Source of the DNA: Streptomyces sp. CA-210063
Lineage (GTDB): Bacteria; Actinomycetota; Actinomycetes; Streptomycetales; Streptomycetaceae
Reading direction: 5' to 3'
Assembly: GCF_024612015.1 (NCBI RefSeq)
Contig: NZ_CP102512.1
Location: forward strand, 4,650,001 to 4,714,000
Length of the DNA: 64,000 bases
Positions 6,533-14,663 of the stretch are shown in pieces (position 1 is the stretch's first letter; each line of letters begins with the position of its first letter). The position numbers were made by a program, and so were the translations under genes. A model generated the notes under the pieces. It had not been told where the DNA came from and ran no database searches. It saw only the letters and a list, made by a program, of their open reading frames with translations.

Positions 6533-6663
6533 TTGGACCCCCTCCCCAGCCCGCCAACGAGCAAATCAGCGGGATTGCACGGTCAGGCCCCCCTAGCCGC
6601 GCAACACGGGTAGATCCACTACCAGTCACACTTCTTTCACAGACAGTCCACGAGTGTCAAACA

Positions 6664-6732
6664 AGCATTCCGCTTGTATTGCCTGCGATACACATGGGGT
6701 GCATCCCATGCAGGCCAGGCATCCCGGCCTGT
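6664..6732. promoter_or_regulatory. Cluster of small inverted repeats in a divergent promoter region
   Basis: Four dyads follow each other: AAGC/GCTT (6664-6676), TGTAT/ATACA (6676-6693), CATGGG/CCCATG (6694-6711) and CAGGCC/GGCCTG (6712-6732). GCATCCC also occurs twice. The cluster lies in the 260-bp gap between the divergent 53-aa gene and the HTH regulator. Operators for that regulator are likely. The rest of the gap shows nothing else clear. Confidence 0.4.
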
Positions 6733-6792
6733 ACGTTGGCGCCCAAGCAGACAGCCACTTCACCTCGCCCCGATGACCCTCTGGAGGACCGC

Positions 6793-7305
6793 TTGCCGCC
6801 GCCCGCCTCGCTCCACCAGAAGCTGATCATGCTTCGGCGGCTCCTGCTGACTCCGACCGGAAAGCTCCCAAGCCTCCGCGACCTGGAGCGCAACAGCGCG
6901 GACTCGACAGGGCGACCGGCCATCTCCCACTCGGCGATCGGGAAGATCCTCGATGGCTCCACTCCCGGGCTCGACAACGTCCCTGCGGTGGCTCGCGCGT
7001 TCGATGCCCCCGCCGCCTATCTGCTGCCCGGCTGGGACGACTTGACGGCACTAAGTGTCTTCGAACAGCACCCGGCGGCCCGACAGGCCCTGCGCCTCCT
7101 GGACGGCCTCGACGGCGACGCAGCGGATGAACTGCTCGCGGCCGCACAAGCCATCCGCCGCAGCCGCGGCCTGAACGACGAGGATGTCCCGGAAGCACCG
7201 CCTCTTGCTCCCCTACCAACCGCCCCGACTGATGGCAGACTGCGCCGCCGGCGCCTGTCGATGGCCCAGGCCGCGGAACGAGCGGCCGAGGACCTCCAGG
7301 GCTGA
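6793..7305 (+). CDS. XRE-like HTH regulator of element 1
   Basis: I chose the TTG at 6793, which has GGAGG five bases upstream, giving 170 residues. The frame is open back to 6679 but the extra N-terminus looks non-protein-like. The N-terminal part reads SLHQKLIMLRRLLLTPTGKL followed by PSLRDLERNS and AISHSAIGKILDGSTPGLDN, an XRE-type helix-turn-helix. Next comes VPAVARAFDAPAAYLLPGWD, typical of small Streptomyces regulators of this class. The C-terminus (about 120-170) is Pro then Arg rich. It sits alone on the plus strand downstream of a dyad cluster, and is a candidate repressor for the element's minus-strand genes. Confidence 0.65.
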   Translation: MPPPASLHQKLIMLRRLLLTPTGKLPSLRDLERNSADSTGRPAISHSAIGKILDGSTPGLDNVPAVARAFDAPAAYLLPGWDDLTALSVFEQHPAARQALRLLDGLDGDAADELLAAAQAIRRSRGLNDEDVPEAPPLAPLPTAPTDGRLRRRRLSMAQAAERAAEDLQG

Positions 7306-7330
7306 GAGCGAGCGTCAGCAAGGTCCGGGG

Positions 7331-8275
7331 TTAGTCCTCGTACCGCTCGATGTTCGCCTGATACCACATGGCGAGTTGGAAGTTGGTCTCCACGCCAACC
7401 TCCTGCCTCATCTTCGCGAGGGTCTTGGTGATGTGGCTTACCGAGACGCTCGTACGGCGCGCGACCTCCTTGTACGTACGCCCCTGCGCCAGCTCGCGAA
7501 GGATCACCTGCTGGAGCTGGACGCCCAGTTCGTCGGGATTCGGTTCTGTGCGTACCCCCCACTCGTGGGCGGCTTCCCATGAGGCGTCGAAGACGGCGGC
7601 ACAGAACGCCACCAAGGCCGGGTCGGTGATGCACCACGCGGCGCGCTCCCCGCAGTGGACGTAGTCCTCGATGAACGCAGCGTCGTTGTCTATGACGACC
7701 ATCTTGAGGAAGGGCTGCCGGGTTACCCGGAACTGGTCGCCGAGCGGCGCCATATTGCGCACGTAGGTACGGGCGAGTTCATCGGTCAGGGCGCTGGCGG
7801 GGTACAGGGTCAGCCCCTGGACTCCTCGTGTGGCGGCTTGGACGTCCCCGTCCATCGTGGCCATCGCCTCTGCTCGGCGCGGCCCCGGCTGCGCCGCCCG
7901 GATCGTGGTGCGCGCCGCGTCCGCGGCCTGCTTCAGGCGAGCTTGGACGAGTTCAGGCGTGCCGAGGTATTCGCTACCGTGACTGCGGGCCGGCTGGTAC
8001 AGGTCACCCCAGTCAAGGACGCGCTGTGCGACCTTCGACATCTGACGCACGACCGTGCGGTGGTCCGCTGCCAGCCTCGCCAGCGCCCGACTCCCGGATT
8101 CATACGGGTTCAGGGGGAAGACGATCCCATCAGCTGGATCGATGGCGGCCAGGCCGGCCTTCAACAGCTCCTCCGCACCAGACCGCTCGGGCGTTACTGA
8201 CTCACCGTCCAGTAGCTGCACGTAAAGGTCCTGCGCCAACTGCGATAACTTCAGGATGTCCGGTATCCCCACCAA
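7331..8275 (-). CDS. LuxR-type transcriptional regulator
   Basis: This 314-residue protein has a C-terminal LuxR-type helix-turn-helix at about 250-300: VILRELAQGRTYKEVARRTS followed by VSVSHITKTLAKMRQEVG. The N-terminal half (LSQLAQDLYVQLLDGESVTP) resembles the winged-helix start of TrmB-like LuxR proteins of Streptomyces. The middle (VRNMAPLGDQFRVTRQPFLK followed by MVVIDNDAAFIED) matches the phospholipase-D-like sensor region of that group. It is divergent, across 152 bp, from the genes for a secreted peptide and a seven-helix membrane protein. A dyad CGCTTGCCT/AGGAAGCG lies at 8321-8352 in the shared promoter region. It probably controls that pair, itself or both. Convergent stops separate it from the HTH gene by 25 bp. 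Confidence 0.75.
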   Translation of the reverse strand: MVGIPDILKLSQLAQDLYVQLLDGESVTPERSGAEELLKAGLAAIDPADGIVFPLNPYESGSRALARLAADHRTVVRQMSKVAQRVLDWGDLYQPARSHGSEYLGTPELVQARLKQAADAARTTIRAAQPGPRRAEAMATMDGDVQAATRGVQGLTLYPASALTDELARTYVRNMAPLGDQFRVTRQPFLKMVVIDNDAAFIEDYVHCGERAAWCITDPALVAFCAAVFDASWEAAHEWGVRTEPNPDELGVQLQQVILRELAQGRTYKEVARRTSVSVSHITKTLAKMRQEVGVETNFQLAMWYQANIERYED

Positions 8276-8427
8276 TTACCCCTGCCGAAATGAGCACTGA
8301 TCATTCCGCCACCCCGACGTCGCTTGCCTTGCACAAACGTTGTCAGGAAGCGTGATTGGGCCCCCCTCGCCGCGCGCACACGTTCGAGCCTCTCGGACAT
8401 CATCGCTCATCAAACTGAGGATCATTC

Positions 8428-8628
8428 GTGAAGCACCGCGCTCGCGCCCGCTGCCTGCTCGGCCTGACGGCAGTCACGGCACTGCTGGCCTTTGGCCCCG
8501 TCGGGGTAGCCGCCGCAGACTCCGAGGACACCTCGACTGCGGCCTCCGTCAGCAGCCACTCAACCGAGCAGCCGACGGAAGAAGCAGGCGTCTCGTCTGA
8601 GCGGCTGCTCGCCGACATCTCCTGGTAG
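8428..8628 (+). CDS. Small secreted peptide with Sec signal
   Basis: GTG at 8428 with GAGG about nine bases upstream opens a 66-residue frame. Residues 1-29 are a clear signal peptide: basic MKHRARARC, a hydrophobic core LLGLTAVTALLAFGP, and a likely cut after VGVAAA. The predicted mature peptide of about 37 residues is acidic and Ser/Thr rich (DSEDTSTAASVSSHSTEQPT) and ends LLADISW. The membrane protein gene follows after 7 bp, so the two are one operon. No family is recognised. A signal peptide that reports to the divergent LuxR-type regulator is possible but unproven. Confidence 0.6.
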   Translation: MKHRARARCLLGLTAVTALLAFGPVGVAAADSEDTSTAASVSSHSTEQPTEEAGVSSERLLADISW

Positions 8629-8635
8629 GCACGTC

Positions 8636-9430
8636 GTGATCGACTCGGTCGTCTTCAGCCTGGCATGCCTCATCACGCTCACCGCAACCGTGGTGAGCGT
8701 GCGCGACGCATGGAACAAACGAACCCAGCTCACCTACCGACTAGCCCGCTGGGGGCGCTCCGTATCGGCCGCTGTGTGCTTCCTAGGCAGCGCCCTGTCG
8801 GTCCCCGCAGTCGCAGACTGGTGCGCCGAGGTCACACGCATCGACAACATCGCCAAGCTCGTCGCACATCTGTGCGCGGTCGGGTTCATCGCCGGTCTTC
8901 AGATCATGGTGGCGGACTGGACGTACGGCAGAGAGTTCGTCGGAACCGCGATGCGCGTCCGCCTCCTGATCGTGGCACTGGTGGAGGTCCTGCTCACCGT
9001 ACTGTTCCTGCGCAGCAACCGCCCCGGCATCGAGTTCACCACGGACTTCGCGGACCACCGGAATGTCACCGGATACCTGCTGGTCTATCTGGCGTTCGGG
9101 GCGTACGGAGCCCTTGAGACCTGCGCGTTCTGCTTCGCGATGGCCCGCGCCCTGCCCAACCGCCCCTCCCACGCCAAGACCTTGCGCACCGGCCTGCTGC
9201 TCGTCAGTGTCGGCGCCGCCGCGACCGTGGGCTACACCATCAGCAAGGGTGGCTACCTACTCGCGAACCTGGCCGGGAACCCCTGGCCCCTTGGCGTGGA
9301 GAAGGCTCTCAGCTCACCTCTGGCAGGCCTCTCCATCTTGTTCATCCTGACCGGACTGACGTTCGTGGCCGTGGACTCCCAACGCAGGCGTAGCGCCGCC
9401 CGCACCACTCTCAAAGCCCCAGCCGCATAG
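8636..9430 (+). CDS. Seven-helix membrane protein (MAB_1171c/DUF6545-like)
   Basis: This 264-residue protein starts at a GTG and has seven strongly hydrophobic segments at about 3-22, 43-60, 72-92, 104-124, 143-168, 183-205 and 226-247. Conserved-looking pieces are VADWTYGREFVGTAMRVRLL and FTTDFADHRNVTGYLLVYLA. The layout resembles the membrane part of the MAB_1171c putative transporter family, but the usual long cytosolic C-terminus is missing. Only a short basic tail follows. The gene is coupled to the secreted peptide gene in front. It may export, bind or sense that peptide, which is inference. Its stop meets the recombinase fragment head-on. Confidence 0.65.
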   Translation: MIDSVVFSLACLITLTATVVSVRDAWNKRTQLTYRLARWGRSVSAAVCFLGSALSVPAVADWCAEVTRIDNIAKLVAHLCAVGFIAGLQIMVADWTYGREFVGTAMRVRLLIVALVEVLLTVLFLRSNRPGIEFTTDFADHRNVTGYLLVYLAFGAYGALETCAFCFAMARALPNRPSHAKTLRTGLLLVSVGAAATVGYTISKGGYLLANLAGNPWPLGVEKALSSPLAGLSILFILTGLTFVAVDSQRRRSAARTTLKAPAA

Positions 9431-9449
9431 GTCAGCTGAACGTTCCCTT

Positions 9450-10388
9450 TCAGTCGGCCGTGGTGCGCCACTCCAGGCGCACTCGACCGTCTTCGATGTG
9501 GCGGATCCCCTGAGCCGAGGCCTTAAACACCGTGACGCGCTTAAGAAGTAGCCCCGCGACTGCCCCCTTGGATGCAGCCGGCGCATGATTCCACCACTGC
9601 ACCAGGTCCTCGACCGATTCCACCGGTGCAGTGGCGACCTGCTCAGCGAAGCGCAGTCGCGCCCGGGCCTGCTTGACCCTCTCTTTCGCCTCAGCCGTCT
9701 CGTCGTCGTGCTCGGCGTCATCGATCAGGCCGTTGTCGTGCTGCGCGTCTAGGTCCTTGACGGCGAACTGCGCGCGGCCCAACTCCAACCGGAGTTGGGG
9801 CAACAACTTCTTCACGCGCTCCAGCTCATCGAGCAGCGCCTTCCGGGCCCCGGGTCGGGACAACTGGGCCACTACGTACGTGCCGACGTAGTCCTCAAGC
9901 AGGCCTGCTGCCACACGCACCTTGCCGCAGCCGCTGCACCGATATCCGGGGGTGCTGCTGTTCGCCCGGGCGCCGGTCAGGGACGCGGTGCACTCTCCGC
10001 AGTCGCACAGCCCGTACGAGAAGGCGTAGTCGTAGCGCGCTTCCCGTTCTCGGACCTCGGGACGCTCGGCGTGGAGCCGTCGCCCTTCTTCAGGTTCGAT
10101 GATGTGGGGTAGCCCCGTCTCAACCAGTTCCCCTGTTTCAGGGTCCTCTGCAAGGCCCGCGATGGCGGGGTGGTAGATCACCCTGTCGAAGCTAGCTGTC
10201 TGCCACTGAGAACCGCGGGTCGTCAGGTGCCCGGCAGCATTCATCCACCTGATCACATCGGGCTTCTTCTGACCGGCAAAGAGGCGTGTTACCGCCTCCC
10301 TGAGGGGAGACACCTCATCGCTCTTCAACCGCGTTCGAGCCTGATCTTCAAACCCGTACAGTCGCGCCATCAGTTCCTCTTCCGTCAT
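9450..10388 (-). pseudogene. Serine recombinase fragment lacking the catalytic domain
   Basis: The 312 residues from ATG at 10386-10388 match the C-terminal two-thirds of a large serine recombinase. They include a recombinase domain (VSPLREAVTRLFAGQKKPDV, WMNAAGHLTTRGSQWQTASF, RVIYHPAIAGL), a zinc ribbon (CDCGEC then YRCSGCGKV), a coiled coil (about 185-275) and the C-terminal tail. The N-terminal resolvase domain with the catalytic serine should precede it. I cannot find it in any frame upstream (10389-10812). The frame stays open to 10577 but the extra residues do not look like a resolvase. It is most likely a decayed integrase, perhaps from an older element. A domesticated DNA-binding protein is the alternative, since the remaining frame is intact. 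Confidence 0.7.
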
Positions 10389-10812
10389 GCCGGCCCTGAC
10401 CCCGCTTCCCCAAGCAGAGCTGGCTTCCCCAAGCCACGGACCAGCAAGGTCGTAACACAACAGCGTTCTACCTATGTTGCGGGCAGGACGCACCGAACCG
10501 AGCCCGACACCAAGTGGGAGTACCGGACTGTCCTGTACCCCCACCCGAACCGCCGGGCGCCTTACCGTCCAACTCACTCGGGAGCAGAGGCCGGCCGGGA
10601 GTACTCCGCCGTGATGGCGGCCCTGAGCTCCCGTCGCGACTACCGCACCCGAAGGAGAGGCATCGCTGTTCTCTTATTGCGACCCCGCGACCCCGCGACG
10701 CCGCGCCTAGAATACGCGCCGCCCTGCGCGCGAACGCAAGCACGAGAGAGTAAGGCTGTGAGTAAGCGGTTGCACTGCGGATGTGGGTCGCTACCTGCAA
10801 CTGGACCGCTCC
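10389..10812. other. Gene-free stretch between recombinase fragment and xis
   Basis: I can support no gene here. Frames in this stretch have compositions unlike proteins. A short tandem pattern of CGCGACCC occurs at about 10683-10704, next to TAGAAT at about 10707. It may hold debris of the deleted resolvase domain region, but I cannot recognise any. Confidence 0.4.
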
Positions 10813-11016
10813 CTAGGCCGCGTCAGGCAGCAGTCCCAGCACCCGCCAGAGGGCCATGGTAGGGACTTTGGTCGAGTTGCCGAGCTGGAGCACCTCCACC
10901 GGGAAGGTGCCTGCGTTGAGAAGTTCGTAGGCCTTGTTCCGCCCGATGCCGAGCGCCTTGGCCGCGATGGACACGCTGACGACGGTCGGGAGGCCTTTCA
11001 GCTCCTCGATCGTCAT
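10813..11016 (-). CDS. Excisionase-like HTH protein of element 1
   Basis: This 67-residue protein from ATG at 11014-11016 has AGGA about ten bases upstream. It reads MTIEELKGLPTVVSVSIAAK followed by ALGIGRNKAYELLNAGTFPV. This is the winged helix-turn-helix of small Xis/MerR-like proteins, with LGNSTKVPTMALWRVLGL as the wing. The next ATG upstream (11050-11052) would add 12 residues. It is divergent from the integrase gene, 169 bp away, and is the same length as the xis-like gene of element 2. Excisionases bend the attachment site and steer integrase towards excision. Confidence 0.7.
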   Translation of the reverse strand: MTIEELKGLPTVVSVSIAAKALGIGRNKAYELLNAGTFPVEVLQLGNSTKVPTMALWRVLGLLPDAA

Positions 11017-11185
11017 CGGTCCGGATTCCTGCGTACCGACTGTTGCTGCCATCACCTGGAGTCGCGTTCTCCCCCGCGCCACCCAAGATCAGCATACGCA
11101 AGAAGGCGCCTTGCAACGCAAGACGGGGACAAGGAAAGATCAATGCGACTCAGTAGAACTGGTGTGCCCATCCGTGGGGGGAGCA

Positions 11186-12769
11186 ATGTTCAAGGACAAG
11201 ACGTACAAGCGGTGCACATGCCGTGGCCCGGTCTACTACAAGAGGGGTCCACGGAAGGGGCAGCAGATCTTCAACGACGACGGCACCCCCAAGATCGGCC
11301 TCCTGGAGGGGGCTTGCCCTGAGCTGTCGAAGCGCGCCCACGGCTCCTGGTACTACTACATCGAGCTGCCCGCGGGCATCGGCGGACATCGACAGCGCGA
11401 CAGAAGAGGCGGCTTCGCCACCCAGAAGGCGGCAGAGAAGGCGGCCGAAGCCTCGTGGAAGGCAGCACAGAGCGGCATCAACGTCCTCACGAACGAGACG
11501 GTTGAGGAGTACCTGCGCCGCTGGCACAAGAAGAAGGCCGCGGACCTGGCCCGTACGACGCACCACGAGTACGGGCGGGACATCGACCTGTACTTCATTC
11601 CGCACCTGGGCCATCTCAAGATCCGCGACCTTCGCGCCAAGCACATCCAGAACATGTACGACTGGATCTTGGAGGAGAACCTCCGGCGCCGGGAGCAGAG
11701 GCAGAAGGCCGACCAGCTCAAGCTGGCGATGGAGGCCGCCCAGACGGCGTGGCGGCAAGCGCCAGCCCGCACGCGTGAAGAAAAGGCCGCGCGGTCGGCC
11801 AAGCGAGGTGTGTGGAACGACGCCAAAGCCGCGTACACCGACGCACGGGCGAAGGTCCAGAAGGAGACCGGCCCGGCGACGATGGAAAGCATCAACGCGA
11901 CGCTGAAGAGCGCCCTGTCCGATGCCGTCATCGAAGAGCTGATCGCGAAAAACTACGCCAAGTTCGTGACCCTCCCGAAGGTGAACAAGCCCGACGCCCT
12001 TGTATGGACGCCCGAGCGCATCGCCTACTGGGAACGGACCGGCAAGAAGCCGAGCCCGGTCATGGTGTGGGATGTCGAACAGACGGTGCAGTTCCTCGAC
12101 TTCGTGGCCGAGGACCGGCACTTCACCGCCTGGCACATCATCATCTTCCACGGGCTGCGCCGGGGCGAGATCGCTGGTGTCACCTGGGATGACATCGACC
12201 TCAAGAACGGCGTCATCCACGTCGCGCGGCAGCGGGTCTCGGTCAACTACGAGATCCACGAGGACGATCCGAAGGCGGACAGCAAGGGCTCCGTCCTCAT
12301 CAACTCCGACTCAGTGGTCCTACTGAAGGCCTGGCGCGAGCAGCAGCAGCGAGAGCGCGAGGAGTGGGAGGCCAAGGCGGGGGCGGGCACGTGGGAGAAC
12401 CACGACAACCGCGTCTTCACTCAGGAGGACGGCTCGGAGTACCACCCGCAGCACTTCACGGACCGCTGGGACCTGCTCGTGGAGAAGTCGGGGCTCCCGC
12501 CAATCCGGCTCCACGACGGCCGCCACGAGGCTGGCACGCTGGCTCTCGCCGGAGGGGCCAAGACCAAGGCCGTGCAGAAGATGCTCCGTCACAAGACGAA
12601 GCGCATGACCGAGGACACCTACCAGGCCGTTCTCCCGGAGTTGCTGCGGGAAACGGTCGACGCGTCACAGAACCTGGTGGCGCAGGCCCGGAAGAAAAAG
12701 GCCAAGGCGGAGAAGAAGAAGGTCAAGAAGAAGACCAAGAAGCAGCCTCCCCAGCCTGCCGCCGCGTAG
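11186..12769 (+). CDS. Tyrosine integrase of element 1
   Basis: This is a 527-residue tyrosine recombinase. The start is ATG 11186 with GGGGGGAG just upstream. A Cys-containing basic N-terminus (DKTYKRCTCRGPVYYKRGPR) is followed by a SAM-like core-binding domain at about 95-240, which contains a long charged helical insertion (EENLRRREQRQKADQLKLAM). The catalytic domain shows FHGLRRGEIAGV (Arg I), LHDGRHEAGTLALAG (HxxR), LRHKTKRMTEDTY (His and the Tyr nucleophile). The tail is very lysine rich (KKKAKAEKKKVKKKTKK). The gene ends 127 bp before the copy of the tRNA-Thr 3' end at 12897. That is the usual layout for an integrase next to its attachment site. Confidence 0.93.
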   Translation: MFKDKTYKRCTCRGPVYYKRGPRKGQQIFNDDGTPKIGLLEGACPELSKRAHGSWYYYIELPAGIGGHRQRDRRGGFATQKAAEKAAEASWKAAQSGINVLTNETVEEYLRRWHKKKAADLARTTHHEYGRDIDLYFIPHLGHLKIRDLRAKHIQNMYDWILEENLRRREQRQKADQLKLAMEAAQTAWRQAPARTREEKAARSAKRGVWNDAKAAYTDARAKVQKETGPATMESINATLKSALSDAVIEELIAKNYAKFVTLPKVNKPDALVWTPERIAYWERTGKKPSPVMVWDVEQTVQFLDFVAEDRHFTAWHIIIFHGLRRGEIAGVTWDDIDLKNGVIHVARQRVSVNYEIHEDDPKADSKGSVLINSDSVVLLKAWREQQQREREEWEAKAGAGTWENHDNRVFTQEDGSEYHPQHFTDRWDLLVEKSGLPPIRLHDGRHEAGTLALAGGAKTKAVQKMLRHKTKRMTEDTYQAVLPELLRETVDASQNLVAQARKKKAKAEKKKVKKKTKKQPPQPAAA

Positions 12770-12782
12770 CCCTCACCACACC

Positions 12783-12864
12783 GTGGGGACGGTGTTGCCC
12801 CACCGTGTCCCCACAGCGTCCCCATTTACATGCAGAAGGCCCCCAAGATGATCTTGGGGGCCTT
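12783..12864 (+). terminator. Two hairpins after the integrase gene of element 1
   Basis: GTGGGGAC and GGTG (12783-12794) pair with CACC and GTCCCCAC (12801-12814). The stronger AAGGCCCCCAA (12836-12846) pairs with TTGGGGGCCTT (12854-12864). The second is a classic terminator fold. GGGGAC/GTCCCC occurs several times here and may also serve as integrase arm sites near att. Confidence 0.6.
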
Positions 12865-12896
12865 CCGTCTGACCACGTTTTGCCTGGTCAGAGGTG

Positions 12897-12939
12897 GAGC
12901 CGCCTTCGGGATTCGAACCCGAGACCTACGCATTACGAG
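12897..12939. repeat. Attachment site junction: 43-bp copy of the tRNA-Thr 3' end
   Basis: The 43 bp from GAGCCGCCTTCGGGATTCGA to the TACGAG end are identical to 25806-25848 within the tRNA-Thr gene. The copy covers only the T arm, variable region and anticodon-side part, so it is not a working tRNA. It separates element 1 (whose integrase ends at 12769) from element 2. The third copy expected at the left end of element 1 was not found in the window. Confidence 0.9.
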
Positions 12940-13058
12940 CTGTCCGATCTTGGTCCACAGTGGTCCAGGGCAGTCCGCCGAGGGTTTCGCATTGCAGGTC
13001 AGGCGCCGTGCCGGACGTTCACGGACGAACACGTACCGCACCGGATTGACCAGCAATC

Positions 13059-13077
13059 GAGACTAGAACTGAGACTG
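13059..13077 (+). repeat. 19-bp direct repeat near the left end of element 2
   Basis: GAGACTAGAACTGAGACTG is identical to 25694-25712 near the other end. It contains GAGACT twice, 12 bp apart. Two copies facing the two ends of an integrase-type element suggest arm-type binding sites of the integrase. Confidence 0.6.
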
Positions 13078-13105
13078 ACCCCAGGTGCCTTGACGAGGGC
13101 AGGAA

Positions 13106-13143
13106 CGTCGACAGCCCGCACCATTCGGTGCGGGCTGTCGACG
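13106..13143 (-). terminator. Perfect 17-bp stem terminator after the YdcF-like gene
   Basis: CGTCGACAGCCCGCACC (13106-13122) and GGTGCGGGCTGTCGACG (13127-13143) pair without mismatch over the loop ATTC. It lies 32 bp past the stop of the minus-strand gene at 13175. Confidence 0.75.
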
Positions 13144-13174
13144 TACGCGGGGGTTAGCTGACAGGCGGCCCCCA

Positions 13175-13840
13175 CTAGGTACGTTGCGCCGCGTCCGGGA
13201 TGAGTCGACTCGTGAACCCCTGGTCTCGTAGACGCTCGTACGCGGCCACGACGGCATCCGGCACGGCCTGCTCGATGGCCAGACCCCAGTTGGGGAAGAC
13301 GAGTACTCGTTGCAGGGCTCCGACGATCATGTCGATCACCATGCGGACGTCCCCGATGGAGTCTGCGTACTCCTCCAAGCCCATCGGCGTGGACGCGGAT
13401 ACGACCTCAACCTCGGGCCAGAGCCTCCGCATCATGGCGTACGAGCGCCGTTCTTCATACGGCTTGCTCACGAGCAGGACAGACGAGACCGGGACGCCAG
13501 CCTCTGCCAGCACCGCTTTGCTGAACTCGATGTTCTCGCCGGTGTTAGTGGCGCGCGGTTCCAGGAGTACGGCGGACTCCGGCACCCCGAGTTGCAACGC
13601 CCGCTCTCGGTAGTGGACAGCCTCGCCACGCGGCATGCGTGCTCGGGTCGTTGGACTGGTCGCCCCTGTGAACACGATCACTGGCGCCATGCCCTGGTGA
13701 TACAGCTCCGCAGTCACGTCAGCCACGCCGAGGTCGTGACTGCCCAATCCGACAGCCACGGAGCAGGGCCGTGGGGTGTGGTGCATGCGGTGGTAGTCCC
13801 ACAGAAGTCGGGCATCCGCCCATGCCTGTGCAGGGATCAC
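13175..13840 (-). CDS. YdcF/DUF218-like protein
   Basis: This 221-residue protein resembles the YdcF/SanA (DUF218) family. It has AVGLGSHDLGVADVTAELYH, then VIVFTGATSPTTRARMPRGE and ATNTGENIEFSKAVL, which form the conserved nucleotide- or ligand-binding core. VLLVSKPYEERRSYAMMRRL completes the family signature. The family's reaction is not settled. There is no signal peptide or membrane segment, so it is cytosolic. Its ATG overlaps the GntR gene by 4 bp, so the two are co-translated. YdcF-like genes beside a GntR repressor recur in Streptomyces AICEs, but their role there is unknown. Confidence 0.8.
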   Translation of the reverse strand: MIPAQAWADARLLWDYHRMHHTPRPCSVAVGLGSHDLGVADVTAELYHQGMAPVIVFTGATSPTTRARMPRGEAVHYRERALQLGVPESAVLLEPRATNTGENIEFSKAVLAEAGVPVSSVLLVSKPYEERRSYAMMRRLWPEVEVVSASTPMGLEEYADSIGDVRMVIDMIVGALQRVLVFPNWGLAIEQAVPDAVVAAYERLRDQGFTSRLIPDAAQRT

Positions 13841-14631
13841 TTACTCTCACCCTCTGCCTTCGCTGAGTCGGGCACTTTGAAGTCGTACGACCATGCGAAC
13901 CGCGTCGCCGCATGCACCCCGATGGCGAACTCAACTACGGTCCCATCCGCCGTGTACGTGGTGCGGTGCAGTTCCACCACCCACTCACCCGGCGAGAGCT
14001 GGAGTAGCTGAGCCTCTTCCGCCGTGGGCACCCGCGCGAAGAGTTCCTCGGTCATGTGGTCGATCTCGTATCCGGCGTCGTACAGGACACGGAACCCGCC
14101 GCCTCGCCCGGCAGGGCCCGGGGTCGGGTCGACGATGCGGGTTCCTTCGACGTGTTCGGGCCGGTAGTAGCTGGTCAGGGTGTGAGTCGGCTGCGTGCCC
14201 TCTTTCACCACGCGCGCCCGTGCGTAGACGTCGGCCCCCTCTGGCAAGCCGTGAGCTGTGGCCACGGCTGCCGACGCTTTGACTCGGCTGACCGTCTGGG
14301 TCTGCTCGTTCCGGCGGTACGAGCGACCGGACGCCACGCGGTCCGCGATGAACGCGACCTCATCACCGTCCCGCCACTTCGCCTTGTCGTACCGCGCAAT
14401 GCCGAGGCGCTTGAGCGGCTGTTGCCGGCGCACCACGGTGCCGTGGCCGCGCGAGGACGTCACCAGCCCTTGGGCTTCCAGCTCCTTGTACGCCTTGTGA
14501 ACGGTGTCCTTTGACCCCTCGCCGGCCGCGACCAGGTCTCTGATCTGGGGCAACTGGGCGCCCGGCTTGATCTCGCCGCTCCTGATCTGCTCCGCGAACC
14601 TGTCCGCCAGCTCGCGCCACTTCGGTGCCAC
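13837..14631 (-). CDS. GntR/HutC-family repressor (KorSA-like)
   Basis: This is a 264-residue GntR regulator. The winged HTH is at 1-70 (IRSGEIKPGAQLPQIRDLVA, then KDTVHKAYKELEAQGLVTSS, RGHGTVV). A UTRA/HutC ligand domain is at about 95-250 (THTLTSYYRPEHVEGT, EELFARVPTAEEAQLLQLSP). GTG at 14629-14631 has AAAGGAGG upstream. In pSAM2 the GntR protein KorSA represses the activator of replication and transfer. By analogy this gene keeps element 2 silent. Three dyad operators lie 33-107 bp upstream of its start and overlap a divergent plus-strand promoter, so it probably represses itself and the transfer operon. Confidence 0.88.
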   Translation of the reverse strand: MAPKWRELADRFAEQIRSGEIKPGAQLPQIRDLVAAGEGSKDTVHKAYKELEAQGLVTSSRGHGTVVRRQQPLKRLGIARYDKAKWRDGDEVAFIADRVASGRSYRRNEQTQTVSRVKASAAVATAHGLPEGADVYARARVVKEGTQPTHTLTSYYRPEHVEGTRIVDPTPGPAGRGGGFRVLYDAGYEIDHMTEELFARVPTAEEAQLLQLSPGEWVVELHRTTYTADGTVVEFAIGVHAATRFAWSYDFKVPDSAKAEGESK

Positions 14632-14663
14632 GCAGACCTCCTTTCGACACGTCCCAGTGAAGC

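Larger units (their letters stand above)
1..12939. mobile_element. Integrated element 1 (right part; left end outside window)
   Basis: The right end is set by an integrase and the 43-bp att copy. Contents are xis/int, a serine recombinase remnant, three ParB-family genes, a methyltransferase fusion, regulators and many tiny genes. No FtsK/TraB, replication gene or phage structural gene is visible in this part. It could be a phage-derived or satellite-like island, or an AICE whose transfer genes lie to the left. Confidence 0.75.

Noticed and set aside
10468..10800. Frame upstream of the serine recombinase fragment tested as the lost resolvase domain
   Set aside because: It contains no resolvase motifs and no catalytic serine context.
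12897..12939. Second tRNA-Thr gene
   Set aside because: Only the 3' part is present. The acceptor 5' strand, D arm and half of the anticodon stem are missing. It is an att copy.
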